64,000 bases of DNA, taken from contig NC_066833.1 of NCBI RefSeq assembly GCF_001640805.2, forward strand, positions 5,688,949-5,752,948. Reading direction: 5' to 3'. Position 1 is the stretch's first letter. The number at the start of each line of letters is the position of its first letter. This document shows positions 24,009 through 36,162 of the stretch, piece by piece. The translations under genes and the position numbers were made by a program. The stretch is from Lates calcarifer (taxonomy: Eukaryota > Chordata > Actinopteri > Centropomidae). The notes below the pieces were generated by a model that was given only the letters and a program-made list of their open reading frames with translations, ran no database searches and was not told the origin of the DNA.

Positions 24009-24575
24009 TTATGGGCACTTTTTAAAAATATGTTTATTAAGTAAAGAAAATATTTTTTTTAGAGAGGGGAAGGAAGGAGGCAGTGTACAATGGTGCGCTG
24101 CTTTAAATGGTGCTCCAAGGAATTGTGGAATGGCATTCTCTCCTATCATAAAGGAATGTCCAGTGTGTCCAATGCTAAAGGAGGTAAAATATGCCTCTGC
24201 CAAGTGCTGCTGGGTATTTTCAGTCATCTTTTGTAGGCCCTCTCTTGTGGTTGGGAGACATTTGCACACTCTAGATGCCAAGCAATTGGTAAACCTGTTT
24301 CAGAAGGGTGAACAAAATGTTAGAGCCCTGGTCAGTGAAAATCTCATGGGGGAAAGCAACTCTAGAGAAGCCACCACCTTTGCTTTGACAGATTTCAGGG
24401 GAACACCTCCAGATATTTTGTAGCATAATCTGCGATGACCAGCATTAAGACATTTCCAGCTATACTCTTTTTCAACTGGACCAACAATGTCCATACCAAG
24501 ATGCTCAAAGGGGGTAATAATGAGGAGAGGATGGAGTGGAGCCTTAGAGTCCTCTACCTGCTGTCTTGGAGATGG
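24009..24575 (-). mobile_element. Ty3/gypsy integrase core fragment
   Basis: The minus translation from about 24575 reads SKAPLHPLLIITPFEHLGMD, then IVGPVEKEYSWKCLNAGHRR, then GGVPLKSVKAKVVASLELL. This is the start of a gypsy integrase catalytic core (MDIVGP contains the first catalytic Asp). The rest (24281-24009) is degraded. It is a remnant without LTRs in view. Confidence 0.65.
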
Positions 24576-25098
24576 AAGTTAACACATATATAGTCTAGCA
24601 GTTGCTTTGGTAACTGACTGTAACAAGATGTGCAAGAATGTGCATTTGCTGAAAGCACCACTTAGACTAAGTCCAGCCACACAGAGCTGTTAGCATGGCT
24701 TTTCCTCTTTCTCCTCTAATTTTAATGCTAGGCTTGGTCGAGAAATTAAATGACAGTCTTAAAAATACAAATTTGAAATACAGCATTGGCACATGATTGA
24801 CATGTTGCCAATGTAAGTTACAGAACTGGGACATTGTCAGTTGCTCAGGTGTTCATGACACAGGACGGATGGTTAAAATGCAAATTCAGCAGCTGGGGAG
24901 GCTTTAAGATAGAACAATAGTTCAATAGCTGTAAAGAAAAATGCTAAATTTGCAATTTCTTTTCCAAAGTAACAATGAATGACTCCAATGTGGGGGAGCT
25001 TGCAGGAATACCATTTGCTATAGCCCCAAATTTCCATAAGAAAATCCTTGTTTATTTAAAGTCAGGGCTTCATATTGACTAATAATGAAATGAAATAA

Positions 25099-25140
<42 letters not shown>

Positions 25141-25169
25141 ACCTTTCTTTGATTTGGTTAAAACCAAAC
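24576..25169. other. Intergenic DNA with (ATT)n microsatellite
   Basis: No gene seen. A (TTA)n array lies at about 25098-25139. Confidence 0.5.
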
Positions 25170-25341
25170 CACATGTTCATGCTTTAAAATAATGGTAAAT
25201 ATATTTGATCATTACATCACAAAAGAGATGCAATTTCATGGGGAAAAGAGGGAGGAGCTAAAAAACTCAGCTTTATGACAAAAAAAAACATGAGCCAGAA
25301 AACTGCAAGAGGTTGGCAGCTTCTCCTCTCCTTTTCTGAAT
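25170..25341 (+). promoter_or_regulatory. Conserved 5' flank of TAAR-B
   Basis: This block is shared with the regions before D, E and F: a CATGCTTTAAA word, then ATTACATCACA with a nearby GATGCAATT, then GAAAAGAGGGAGGAGC, and GCTTTATGA about 70 nt before the ATG. TTACATCA resembles a cAMP-response half site, but this is only a suggestion. Conservation next to four first exons supports a shared promoter. Confidence 0.45.
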
Positions 25342-26607
25342 ATGGAGACCCTGGAAGGAGCTGAACTCTGCTTTCCACAACTCCTCAACACTTCATGCAG
25401 GAAGCCATTGCAGCATCATGCTGAGACCATATTCCTTTACATCCTGCTGTCCTGCATCTCTTTGCTCACTGTGGTTCTCAACCTGCTGGTCATCATCTCT
25501 ATCTCTCACTTCAGGCATAAGATAAAGCATTACTAAAATAACATCTTAAAATAATGTCTTAATATCAGACACTTAATATCTGAAGAGTTTACGTTATAAT
25601 AGATTGTTAATATTAACAAGATATTGTTATGAAAATATAATGTTTTGAAATGAAAGTATTCTCAACAATTTACATGTACTATGTTTTGCATTAAACATAC
25701 TTGTATAGTATTACTAGTAGTCTGTCTGTCTTTGTGATCATCAGTGATTAATGATATGAATGTTGGAATCCTTTACTTTCTCTCCAGGCAGCTCCACACC
25801 TCTACCAACCTCCTGCTCCTTTCTCTGGCTGTTGCAGACTTCCTCGTTGGCCTCCTGCTGATGCCACTTCAAATTCTCCTCATAGGGGGCTGCTGGTTTT
25901 TGGAAAGCTTCATGTGTGGACTGTTTTACTATGCCTCTTTTATCCTTACATCTGCCTCAGTGGGTAACATGGTGCTCATATCAGTTGACCGATATGTGGC
26001 CATTTGTGACCCTTTGTGTTACCCCACCAAAGTCACTCAAAAAAGAGTTCAAATTAGCATTTGTCTGTGTTGGGTCTGTTCTGTTTTATATAATGGTGTG
26101 ATACTGAATGCCTTCCTAAAACATCCAGATAGATATAATACGTGCTATGGAGAGTGTGTAGTTGTAATTGGCTTTATAACAGGAGCTGTTGATGTCATAT
26201 TGACCTTTATTGGCCCTATTGCTGTCATCATACTTCTGTATATGAAAGTATTTGTGGTGGCTGTATCTCAGGCTCGAGCAATGAGGTCTCATATTGCAGC
26301 TGTCACACTCCAGGGCTCAGTTAGTGTAACTGCAAAGAAATCTGAGAGAAAAGCAGCCAGGACTCTTGGTGTTGTTGTGGTTATGTTTCTAATATGTTTT
26401 TGTCCATATTTTTATCCCTCTCTCGTGGGCCAGGACATGTCAACCAGTGTGGCATTTTCAATTTTTGGGGTCTGGCTACTTTATTGTAACTCCTGTCTAA
26501 ATCCAGTGATCTATGCTTTTTTCTATCCCTGGTTTAGAAAATCTATTAAACTCATTGTTACACTTCAGATATTGCAACCTGATTCCTGTTATGCACACAT
26601 ACTGTAG
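25342..26607 (+). CDS. TAAR-B: class III-like trace amine-associated receptor, two exons, GC-AG intron
   Basis: Intact receptor of 330 aa. Exon 1 is 25342-25514 and exon 2 is 25788-26607. The 273-nt intron has donor AG|GCATAAG and acceptor TCTCCAG, giving HFRQLH with the split Arg58. The N-terminus has an NTS sequon (Asn16) and Cys10/Cys19. TM1 is in exon 1. DRYVAICDP has Asp about 125. Position 3.32 is Ser (about 108) instead of Asp, and Asp5.42 is about 193. Position 6.48 is Phe (about 262) in the motif ICFCP. TM7 reads [16 protein letters not shown]. Like the other loci it ends in a very short tail (LQILQPDSCYAHIL). The + strand frame 25916-26101 is a shadow. A likely poly(A) signal AATAAA is at about 26896. 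From family knowledge it would sense amines in the olfactory epithelium. Confidence 0.93.
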
Positions 26608-27273
26608 AAATGTCTTTAGAATACTTAAAATAAGGAAAAGGTTTGCTGTCACTACTTGTCTAATGATTAGATTGTGTATCAGCATAGATTCTCTCAGAAT
26701 CTTGTTACCACAGTGGTTTCCTTTCAATTTTTCTTTTATCAGTGTTAGAGTATTGCTCATGTCTTTGGGTCACTGAATTCAACAACTTTATATTAGTTGG
26801 ATAAGAACTGGCTTTTTTTTTTTGTTGTTGTTGTTGTTTATGCAAAAACACCCATGTATTCGAACACTATTATGACTCATTTATTTATTCTGTGTGAATA
26901 AACCTATGTGAAAAATGCCCAACTGTTTTTTCTTCATGTCGTTAATGTTGCCTGCTTGGTTTTCAAACAACATTTAGACAAGTTTAATTTAAGTTTAGTT
27001 TATTACTTGAGTGACTATTTTGCTTTAAAACATCCCCACCTTAAATGCTTTTGCAAACAAAGTAAAATCTCCTGCAAAGACAGTGACAAACAAAATACAC
27101 AGAAAAAAGTACATCATATATAGATATTATAACTGTGAAATAATGCTGTTATGTTCTTTTTTGTAATTCTAAAAATTCCAAGGTTTTATAGAGATGAACA
27201 ATGTATAAGTTGGAACATATATTTTAAACTGCATCAGGCTTTTCTACACTTTTTAGGCCCACTTGAGTAGGTA
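26608..27273. other. 3' flank of TAAR-B
   Basis: No gene seen. Parts at 26620-26960 are homologous to the 3' flanks of TAAR-G (45560-45932), for example CACCCATGTATT and TTTTCTTCATG. A short (GTT)n run is at about 26823-26840. Confidence 0.5.
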
Positions 27274-27612
27274 CACTGATCAGCCACAACATTAAAATCT
27301 CTGACAGAGGAAGTGAATAACATTGATCATCTCATTACAATATAATGTTCTGCTGGGAAACCTTGGGTCCTGGCATTCATCTGGATCTTACTTAGGTGCC
27401 TCCCCCAGCAGAACAATTCACCCATCACACAACAAAATCTCCTCAGAAATGACTTGTGGAACACGAGTCAGGGAGTGCTGTTGCCATTAGGGGGGTCTCT
27501 TGGTCTACAACAATGTTTTGGTGGGTGGCACTGTCAAAGTAACAGCCAGACACAGATGATGTGCGTTATTCACTTCATCTGTCAAATATTTTAATGTTGT
27601 GCCTAATCAGTG
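27274..27612. mobile_element. Short Tc1/mariner-type non-autonomous element (MITE)
   Basis: The left end reads CACTGATCAGCCACAACATT. The reverse complement of the right end reads CACTGATTAGGCACAACATT, and the match continues through GAAGTGAATAAC, giving TIRs of about 48 bp. TA dinucleotides flank it at 27272-27273 and 27613-27614. The paralogous flank downstream of TAAR-D near 35128 (CCCACTTGAGTATGTA) lacks the insert and acts as an approximate empty site. The TA duplication supports a Tc1/mariner origin. There is no coding capacity. Confidence 0.75.
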
Positions 27613-27985
27613 TATGTGCACTCATAGTGTATATGCAGGTAATTGTAATGAATAGCACTCCCAGGGTACCCTCCCCACCCCAACGCAGGAGTTGTTACTT
27701 TTTTTTTTTTTGCCCAAATTGACCTTATCTTGGTATCTGACCAAAACTGTTAGTTTTGCATCAGATCTTTATATGTATTTCATTAGTTCATGCAGTTTGA
27801 TGATCTCACATAACTATCTTCACCTACCTTCAACCTGAGCAGTCTAATTTGCCAGACTTAATGAAAACACCTGTGTTGGTGTGCAGAGCCCTCATCATTA
27901 AAAGTATTTGTCCCTGTTGTTGTCTCTGATAAAAGTTGAGCATGTCTTGTATCCTGCTGATAACAAGCAGATAAGGAATACATAG
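27613..27985. other. Intergenic DNA, no gene seen
   Basis: Only a T-run near 27699-27710 and short incidental frames. Confidence 0.45.
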
Positions 27986-28195
27986 TAGTGAAAAGAGGTG
28001 GCACGGTGGTGCAGTGGTCAGCACTGTTGTCTCACAGCAAGCTGGATTCAAGCCCCGGTTTGTCTGGCTTTTCTGTGTGGAGTTTGCATGTTCACTCTGT
28101 CCCTGCTTGGGTTCTCTCCAGATACTCATCCAACAATCCAAAGACATGCATTAGGTTAACTGGTGACTGTAAACTGCCTGTAGGTGTGAATAAAA
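27986..28195 (+). repeat. Teleost dispersed repeat (GGCACGGTGGTGCAGTGG family)
   Basis: It begins GTGGCACGGTGGTGCAGTGG and continues with GTGTGGAGTTTGCATGTTC, CCAAAGACATGCA and TTAACTGGTGACTGTAAA. This is a very common fish interspersed repeat. Partial copies lie at 42655-42850 (+) and about 61515-61660 (-). Confidence 0.75.
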
Positions 28196-28456
28196 TATTT
28201 TTAAATAAAATACAATTAAATATATTTTTCCATTAACAAAGGAAATTAATACCATAACATTGTGGTGTGTTAGATAAAAAAAATAAAATAAAATAAAATA
28301 AAAAGTAGGGTAGTACTCTGAACTAGCAGCTCCAGCTTTAATTTTACGTAAAATATCCTTTCATGGAAAACAGATAACAGTGGTGAGAATTACTTTTTGT
28401 ATATTTATAAAATTTTGATATATAGTTTTGGTCAGTCAAAGCATCACAGTCTTTCT
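28196..28456. other. 3' flank of TAAR-C with (AAATA)n
   Basis: No gene. An (AAATA)n run lies at about 28278-28303. Confidence 0.45.
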
Positions 28457-29745
28457 CTATATTATACTGGCCTCACAAGAGCCAGACTGCAGTATCTTAA
28501 GTGTAACAATAAATTTAATGGATTTTCTGAACCAGGGGTAGAAAAAAACATAGATCACAGGGTTTAGACATGAGTTGGAATACACCAGCCAGATGTCAAT
28601 CCCTACAGATGACGCCCCTACCAAATTGTCATCTGTGACAGTGAAAGAATAATATGGACAGGAGCACAGAAGAAATACAACTACTACAACACCAAGAGTC
28701 CTGGCTGCTTTCATCTCAGATTTCTTAACCTTTGCATTCGCTGTGTGCTGAAGTTTGACAATTGCAACGTGAGAGCGCATGGCACGAGCCTGAGACACAG
28801 CCACCACAAATACTTGCAAATACAAAAGTGTAATGACTAAAATGGGGCCTAAAAAGTTTACAACAAGATCAACAACTCCTTCAGCAAAATTGATTGCAAC
28901 TACACACTCTCCATAACAGGAGATATACCTGTTGGGTTGGTTTAAAAAATCCCTCAGTATCCAAGTGCTGTGCACAGCAGAAAATATCCAACACAGACAA
29001 ATGCAGAGTTGAACTTTTTCTAGAGTAAGTTTGGTGGTGTAAAACATGGGGTCACAAATAGCAATGTAGCGGTCAACTGATATGAGCACAATGTTTCCTA
29101 CTGAAACACTAACAAAGAGGAAACCTAAAAAGTAATGCACAGCACATATAAGGTCACCCAGGATCCAGCAGCCTTGGTTGTGGAGAAGCAAAACTGGCAT
29201 CTGCAGGAAACCCACAAGGAAGTCTGCAACAGCCAGAGAGAGGAGGAGGAGGTTGGTGGTGGTGTGGAGCTGCCTGAAATTGAGAACATCAACAATGAAC
29301 ACACTGTTACACTGTTACATGTATTGTTGTAGAAGTAAGTCTTACTAGCAGTTATAATACTGGCAGTATGAATTGCTATGTATTACAGAATAGTCCTACA
29401 CACTATTTATGTCCTAGGAAAGCAGGGGAGCAGATTTGCAATGCAATGGAGCAAATGTAACAACAACAATTTAAAAAAAAAAAAGGATGTCTTCATTAGC
29501 AACCTAATCTGACACTATGTTAAGTGGCTGGAACCAAAAAATAAATAGGCCATGATGGGAAATTTTATCTCTGCCTGAAGTGTGAGATAGAGATGATGAC
29601 CAGCAGGTTAAGAACCACAGTGAGCAGAGTGATGCAGGACAGCAGGCTGTTAATGAGCTGCAGCCTCCAAGTGAGGATGCATCGTCTTCCTGCAGGAGGT
29701 GTTGAACTGGGGAAAGCAGAGTTCAGCTTCCTCCAGGGCCTCCAT
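28457..29745 (-). pseudogene. TAAR-C: trace amine-associated receptor with a 1-nt insertion in exon 1
   Basis: Exon 2 (28457-29273) is fully open: DRYIAICDP, Gly at 3.32, Asp5.42 (VVDLVVNFLGP), Ser at 6.48 (LLCSCPYY) and TM7 [16 protein letters not shown]. Exon 1 (29575-29745) starts MEALEEAELC with an NTS sequon. It is 171 nt instead of 170, because the segment near 29656-29664 has one extra base relative to TAAR-I. The frame then hits TAA at 29650-29652 (codon 32), before TM1 is complete. The intron has a GC donor (AG|GCAGAGA) and a TTTCAG acceptor. With exon 2 intact the loss looks very recent, or it could be a sequencing error. A different first exon is not visible. Confidence 0.85.
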
Positions 29746-29925
29746 AGTCAGAGAGAGAGAGGAGAAGCTGCAGAGCTCTGACACCTCTCTGATCAAAGCT
29801 CTTCATCACACAACTGATTTATTTATTTCCTTCATCCCTTGCTCTGTTCCCCTCCCCTGGTACTCCCCTCTCTGTCTGTATTAGCAGTAGACTATGTTAA
29901 TTATAATTACAAATGAAAACTAGGA
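29746..29925 (-). promoter_or_regulatory. Conserved 5' flank of TAAR-C
   Basis: It contains the GATCAAAGCTCTT block (+ strand, about 29788-29800) and, further out, TTAGCAGTAGACTATGTTAA (29881-29900). Both are shared with H, I and J. Confidence 0.4.
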
Positions 29926-31269
29926 ACAACTTGAAAACTAGACTAATCTCTCTTTCGGGACTTTGGGAAGACAGCAGACTAAAGACAAACTCAACTGAGC
30001 TGTGTCCTACAGACTCTGGACTGATTCACACGCTGCAAATAGGACAGCAGTTATTGCTTCATTGCCAGCTTTTGTCAAACTACAAGCACTCTGAAGGAAA
30101 ATCTGTGAGCTGGAGAAAAGATGATCACCAGGATTTCAAATGTCTCAGGCAGAAGTATTTATTACAAGCTGTACATCGGTGGAGAAAAATGATGAACAAT
30201 TCAATGACAAGTGTGCCAGAGTAGTACTGCATCAAAGTTCTAAAGATGTCGGGATTAACATGGCATATAACCCTAAGTACCAGATGGTTGCACCACTTTT
30301 AGGTACCAAATATGGCCAAATAAATCCAAAGGTGTGAAATCCCTACTGGTCATTCAAATCTTGCCATTCACATGTTCTTACCTAATAACTCTGACATGTA
30401 TCTTGTCCTTTCCTCTACTTAGCTCATCCTTGACTGAAACTGGATTTGGATTGTATTGTCTAAGTTAATATCTCTGTATCACCTTTGTCTATAAGACCTT
30501 GGTCACCCCAGCAACCAGACAGGAAAAGTGTCTTCAGATGTCCACTATCAGGCATAGTTGGACTTTAAAGTAGACCATTGTAAATCACTGTGGAGGTCTT
30601 TATCACCAGGTTTATTGGAATGTATATGAGGCCTAGAAAATATTAAAGCACACCAAAAGTAAGACAATTCCTTCACAAGCACCAAGTTTGTGACAATAGA
30701 AGGCCTCTCTCTCTGTCGGCCTTCCAGTGATACCCTGGCTTCTCCTGGTTAAGCTAATAAACACAGTTTTGTGATTGATTTAAATGCATTTCTATGTGCT
30801 ACATGTCAATATTCTGGGCCTCTGTCAGGGATTTTGGACCCATGAAAGAGATATCACACTAGGCCTTACCATCGGTGGAATTCACTATCTGATGGAAGAC
30901 TGGTACCGTGTACGAGAAATGTGCTAAAGGCCATCTTTTACAGTTTAATAGTAAAGATGGTTGGGCCTGGCACCAGGCAGGGGAAGGGGTAACTTAGTAT
31001 CAATATTTAGCTTAAGGTTTGCCTGCACTGAGTAAATGTTGGTTAAAAGAAATGTGAAGAAATGTAAACACTCAGGATTTTCTGTGAAAATATTAAGTAA
31101 TAAATGTTATGGAAGCAAATGTAGGCTATTTTATAATGGACTATGAAATTATAATAATTGTTTTGGGCCAGTCAGTCACAGACCCTTAGTGCCATCTTAA
31201 CCAGCCCACACTGCTGTTTATATGTCAAGAGACATCATATGTGTTATCACAGTCCTGAATAGGCAACAC
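29926..31269. other. Intergenic DNA, no gene seen
   Basis: Short frames (for example 29913-30224) lack motifs. No repeat I can name. Confidence 0.45.
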
Positions 31270-31610
31270 ATAGAACTTTGACATTTCATTTGCTAAGGTG
31301 TTGATAAAATGGCAACTGTTTTAATCACAGTGACCTTAACCTTTGACCACCAAAATTGACTTAGTTCATCATCATCATTCCCTCAAGGTGTTCTGAAATC
31401 TTGCATTCACTAGGCAAAAAAAAATGTGTTTTGTGAGGTCACAGCAATGTTGACCTTTGAACTTTGACCACCAAAATCTAATCAGTCCATCTTTGAGTCC
31501 AAGTGAATATTTGTGAAAAATTTCAAGAAATTGTCTCAGGGCATTACTGAAATATTGCATTAATAAGAATGGGATGAACAGGCGGACAACCTGAAAGCAT
31601 AATGGCCTAA
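31270..31610. repeat. Dispersed teleost repeat, two tandem diverged copies
   Basis: The phrase TTTGACCACCAAAATT (near 31334) recurs as TTTGACCACCAAAATCTAAT (near 31464), each followed by a stretch ending in an ATTGCATT-like word. The unit is about 130 bp. The wording matches a widespread fish repeat, and no coding is seen. Confidence 0.5.
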
Positions 31611-31794
31611 TTTTTGTTCAAGATCTATGGTTTTTTAGTGTTCAGGTCAATACAACAAATTGACAATAAATAAATAAACAAAATAAAAATAAAAATACAA
31701 AGTTTCAGTATATCTAATTTTCATTTTTGTAGTTTGTTGATTAAAACTCTAAAAAAAAATCAATATTCTTGAGGAGTCCACAACTTTGTGCTTT

Positions 31795-31952
31795 CAAGTC
31801 ATGGTAATGCATTTGATTGTTACATCACAGAACAGATGCAATTGTTCTGGGAAAAGAGGGAGGAGCAAGATAAATCAGCTTTACAATGGGTAACATGAGC
31901 CAGGAAGCTGCCAGAGTTCTCCAGCTTCTACACTCTTTTTCTCTCTCTGATT
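31795..31952 (+). promoter_or_regulatory. Conserved 5' flank of TAAR-D
   Basis: Same block as before B: TTACATCACAG with GATGCAATT, GGGAAAAGAGGGAGGAGC, then a CT-rich leader (TTTTTCTCTCTCTG) directly before the ATG. Confidence 0.45.
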
Positions 31953-33375
31953 ATGGAGACCCTGGAAGGAGCTGAACTCTGCTTTCCACAGCTCCTGAAT
32001 ACCTCATGCAAGAAGCCACTGCAGCATCGTGCTGAGACTGTATTCCTTTACATCCTGCTGTCCTGCATCTCTTTGCTCACTGTGATTCTCAACCTGCTGG
32101 TCATCATCTCTATCTCTCACTTCAGGCATTAAGCTAAACTTACATGCATACCCTAAAATAAGCACTTAAAATGTTATAATAAATATTTGTTAAAGAGATA
32201 CTGTTACATCACAGATTTTTAAGAAAATATAACATTTTGATAGGAAAATATTCTAAACCATTCAGATGGAATGTATTTTGCATTAAACATAGTTTTATAA
32301 TATTACTAGTAGTCTTATTACTATAACTGACAATATCTCCAGACACACATACAGTAGTATACAAAACTAGCAATCTGTTGTCATGTCCAGGCCTTTGATG
32401 AACACATCATAGGGATTCAAAAATGTTAGTGCATACTGTTGTATTTGGGCATACTTTTTGTTGTTGTGTTGTTCATACTGTTGCTGATAATAATATTTTA
32501 AACCACAACCGCTCCATACAATAATACGTTCAGTGATGATATTCTTTCTCTCCAGGCAGCTCCACACCTCTACCAACCTCCTGCTCCTTTCTCTGGCTGT
32601 TGCAGACTTCCTTGTTGGCCTCCTGTTGATGCCACTTCAAATCCTTTTTAGAGGGGGCTGCTGGTTTTTGGGAAGCTTCATGTGTGGACTGTTTTACTAT
32701 GCCTCTTTTATCCTTACATCTGCCTCAGTGGGTAACATGGTGCTCATATCAGTTGACCGATATGTGGCCATTTGTGACCCTTTGTGTTACCCCACCAAAG
32801 TCACTCAAAAAAGAGTTCAAATTAGTGTTTGTCTGTGTTGGGCCTGTTCTGTTTTATATAATGGTGTGATACTGAATGCCTTCCTAAAACATCCAGATAG
32901 ATATAATACATGCTATGGAGAGTGTCTAGTTGTAATTGACTCCATAACAGGAGCTGTTGATGTCATATTGACCTTTATTGGTCCCATTGCTGTCATTATA
33001 TTTATGTATGCAAAAGTATTTGTGGTGGCTGTGTCTCAGGCTCAAGCAATGAGGTCTCATATTACAGCTATCACAGTCCAGGGCTCAGTTAGTGTAACTG
33101 CAAAGAAATCTGAGAGAAAAGCAGCCAGGACTCTTGGTGTTGTTGTGGTTGTGTTTCTAATATGTTTTTGTCCATATTTTTATCCCTCTCTCGTGGGCCA
33201 GGACACGTCAGCCAGTGTGGCATTTTCAATTTTTGGGGTCTGGCTACTTTATTGTAACTCCTGTCTAAATCCAGTGATCTATGCTTTTTTCTATCCCTGG
33301 TTTAGAAAATCTATTAAACTCATTGTTACACTTCAGATATTGCAACCTGATTCCTGTTATGCACACATACTGTAG
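31953..33375 (+). CDS. TAAR-D: class III-like trace amine-associated receptor, two exons, GC-AG intron
   Basis: Intact receptor of 330 aa. Exon 1 is 31953-32125 (METLEGAELCFPQLLNTS...) and exon 2 is 32556-33375. The 430-nt intron has donor AG|GCATTAAG and acceptor TCTCCAG. It is very close to B. TM2 ends MPLQILFRGGCW. DRYVAICDP is present, 3.32 is Ser, Asp5.42 is present (AVDVILTFIGP), 6.48 is Phe and TM7 is [16 protein letters not shown]. In TM5 it reads IIFMYAKVF where B has IILLYMKVF, and the third intracellular loop has SQAQAMRSHITAITVQG. These last changes are shared with E only. AATAAA at about 33404 is close to the stop codon. Confidence 0.93.
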
Positions 33376-33959
33376 AAGACGGATTGTCAAACAGAGAAAA
33401 AATAAACACTATGTATCTGTCCACTTCTCTTTAAATACTCTGTTTTCTTTTCACTTCGGAGATAACAAAATGCTCTGCTAAGATCTACTGTACTAGAGAC
33501 TGACTTGCTGGATCAGAGCATGGGGCAAAGGTTTGCTTTCGCTACTTCACTAGCCATTAATGACAAAGTTTTAATGTTATGTTAAATAAGTAAGGAGCAG
33601 ATTCTTCCAGCATGTCATCATCTGGTTCTTTTTCTTTTTTTTAAAGTAAAGTTGAAATATTGTTCAGATCTTTGACTTGCTGAATCCAACAACCTTACAT
33701 TAGCTGGAAAAGAGCTGCTTTTTCCATCTATCATCATATATTGATATAAGAATAAAAGGTAAAACCCTGAAATAATTGTATATTCTTCTGTTGAATCTGT
33801 TAATCAGGAGTAGTGTTAGGGGTTGGCTTCTGGGGCTGAAGCCCCAAATGTTTTCTAAAAACCCCCGGATCTATTAATAACTAGATCTTTTTGCATTTTC
33901 TGACAAAAACTGCATGTGATTGCTGCCAACCACTGCAAGCCACTGTCATTGCTCATGGC

Positions 33960-34115
33960 AATAGGTGCGTAAAAAAGGATACCATCCAATTGTTGGATTG
34001 GTTCTAGAAAATGCATTTCCTTAAGAAAATGCATACAGACTGGAGGGGATCAAACCACTGACCTTTTGGCTAGTGAGTGACCCACTCTATCGACTGAGCC
34101 GCAGCCGGTTCACAG
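33960..34115 (-). repeat. tRNA-derived SINE, first copy
   Basis: On the minus strand CGGCTCAGTCGATAGAGTGG resembles a tRNA A box, and GGTCAGTGGTTTGATCCC resembles a B box. The spacing and the following CTCCAGTCTGTATGC fit the common fish tRNA-derived SINE. There is no intact tRNA fold, so it is not called a tRNA gene. The second copy is at about 38615-38760. Confidence 0.65.
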
Positions 34116-34330
34116 TACTGTGTGGGAAAGGAGTGTTTTTCTACTATGCGCAAAAGGAATGTGTAATCAGCTCAGTATAACTATACCAGAAATGCTACAG
34201 CCACACAGAGCCAGATGGGAAGATTTAGACTAGAAAGAAACGGCAAAGCCAACAAGGATGAGTCAGACGTACCTGATTGTAAGGACCATAAACAGATGAA
34301 ATATGTTACAGATGATGGGAGACACGGAGG

Positions 34331-34331
34331 C

Positions 34332-34370
<39 letters not shown>
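34331..34370. repeat. (GA)n microsatellite, shorter allele-like copy
   Basis: GA repeat with one interruption (GAAGAG). Its paralogue at 38976-39026 is longer and uninterrupted. Confidence 0.9.
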
Positions 34371-34371
<1 letters not shown>

Positions 34372-36079
34372 ACATCATCCTCTCCATAACTTCAGCTCAG
34401 ATGTGTCCAGCTGAGCTGACAGGCTCAGATTGTTATTACAAGTGTCTGACAACATTATGGATATGCTCCTACAGAGATATATCTTTTTGTTTAACTGGAA
34501 GCATTGGTTACATTTGCAGAGGACAAGAGCTAGTAAAGTAAAAGTAAAAGTGGCAAAGTAACACATCGAAGCAGTGGTGTTGGTGCAGCTGCCATATTCC
34601 CCAACTTAAAATTGGTGTTTTTTTTCAACGGAGTTCAGTGGTGCATTACAAAGGTGTGGCATGTAGTGGCAATCTAGGTGTATCTAATTACAAAAACCTA
34701 GTCCATATAAGGGGGAGGTAGAGATAGACTTGTTACTGCCCTTATACTGGTTCTCTGCTTGAAAACTTCAGTGCCGTAATCGCTGGCCCAGTGGAACTAT
34801 TTGTTAAAAAAAAAGAATTAGCCCGCTAATTTTATACTCACACATTGCAGTAAAATTTAAATCTGAACACCACCCAAAAAAATGTTTCTGGCTTAGCCCT
34901 GGATCCTGATATCTAGATCCGCCCCAGCTGTTAGTTATATCCTAATAATCCACGACAGGTTATCAGGTTGCAGTATTGACGTTAGTCAAAGATTTGATTT
35001 GAAGAATAGCTTACAAATACACTATCAAGATAACTGCTGTAATACAATTCCAATTCCAAGGTTTTATCAACAAACTATATGTTGGAACATACAGTTGAAG
35101 TTGTATGACACTTTCACTGCTTTTTAGGCCCACTTGAGTATGTATGTGTACTTTTACTATATGGTGTGTATGTTGTGCTCATGTAAAGGCCTCTGTAAAC
35201 TCAAAAATGGACAGAAATCAACCCCAAAACTCTGTTGTGTTTAAAATCAGCAGAAATATCAATTGATATTTTTGAACACTGAATTCAATGTGACAACAGT
35301 AGCTCTGCTGCTGATGGTAGGGAAGCAAGGCCTGGCAAGGCACTAATCAGCCCTCCCAGAAGTTTGTTATTCATCATTAATAATATGATTAACATTGTTA
35401 ATTACTATCAACAAACTGTTCAGTCTTCATCTGTACAGAACACGCCAACATTTAGAAAACATCTAAAGACAAAACACTTAAGTAAGATCATTAACTTCTT
35501 GCCAAAGCAATACTGACTGGCATAATTTTGTACCTCAAATCTGGAGCATGACCACACATGGGTGCTGCCTGGTGGCAAAGAGGCTGAATACCATCATCAT
35601 TGGCAGTTACGCTAAATCAACAGGTGGAATTATAATTATAATTAAAAATCACATTTATGTTTATTTAACAGTATGTCAGTTTCATTGCTGCTGAAATTCT
35701 TCTTCTTACATCCTTTTTTGGGGGGCATCTCTCCAGTTTTTTCATTTCATAAACAGCACAATACCTGCCCCCAAAGTGCGATCAAAAAGCGCCAAGACTC
35801 TTCCTGTTGCAAACAGATGGAGCACGGCACAGAAATGTTCATTCAGCAGGTGCCAGCAATAACTTTCTTTGGTCAGTATTTCATGTTATGGTGAGTGATC
35901 TGTGTTATATGTGTTTTTGTGGGTGTGCATTTGCAGTTTTTTTCATGGACAGAAGTGGTGTTGTATTGAAATCTGCAAGGATGCAGGATCCGCTGTCAAT
36001 AGGCCTGGGATGACTTCATGTCAAGGATCATCACCTGTGATAAGAGTTGAGTCTACAGCTATGACCAAACAGTAGTCTT

Positions 36080-36162
36080 TGCAGTGGAAGAACCTGGAGT
36101 GCTGGGAGCAGCACATCGCTGCACCAGGTGACTACTTCAAAGGGGACAAAGGCCAAATTTAA
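36080..36162 (+). mobile_element. mariner-like transposase C-terminal fragment, first copy
   Basis: The plus frame reads LQWKNLECWEQHIAAPGDYF, then KGDKGQI and a stop. It resembles the end of mariner transposases (W..C....GDYFEGD). Only this tail is left. An identical paralogue is at about 40481-40560. Confidence 0.45.

Noticed and set aside
34040..34110. tRNA gene on the minus strand
   Set aside because: Box A and B-like words are present, but there is no acceptor stem or complete cloverleaf, and the flanks match a SINE.
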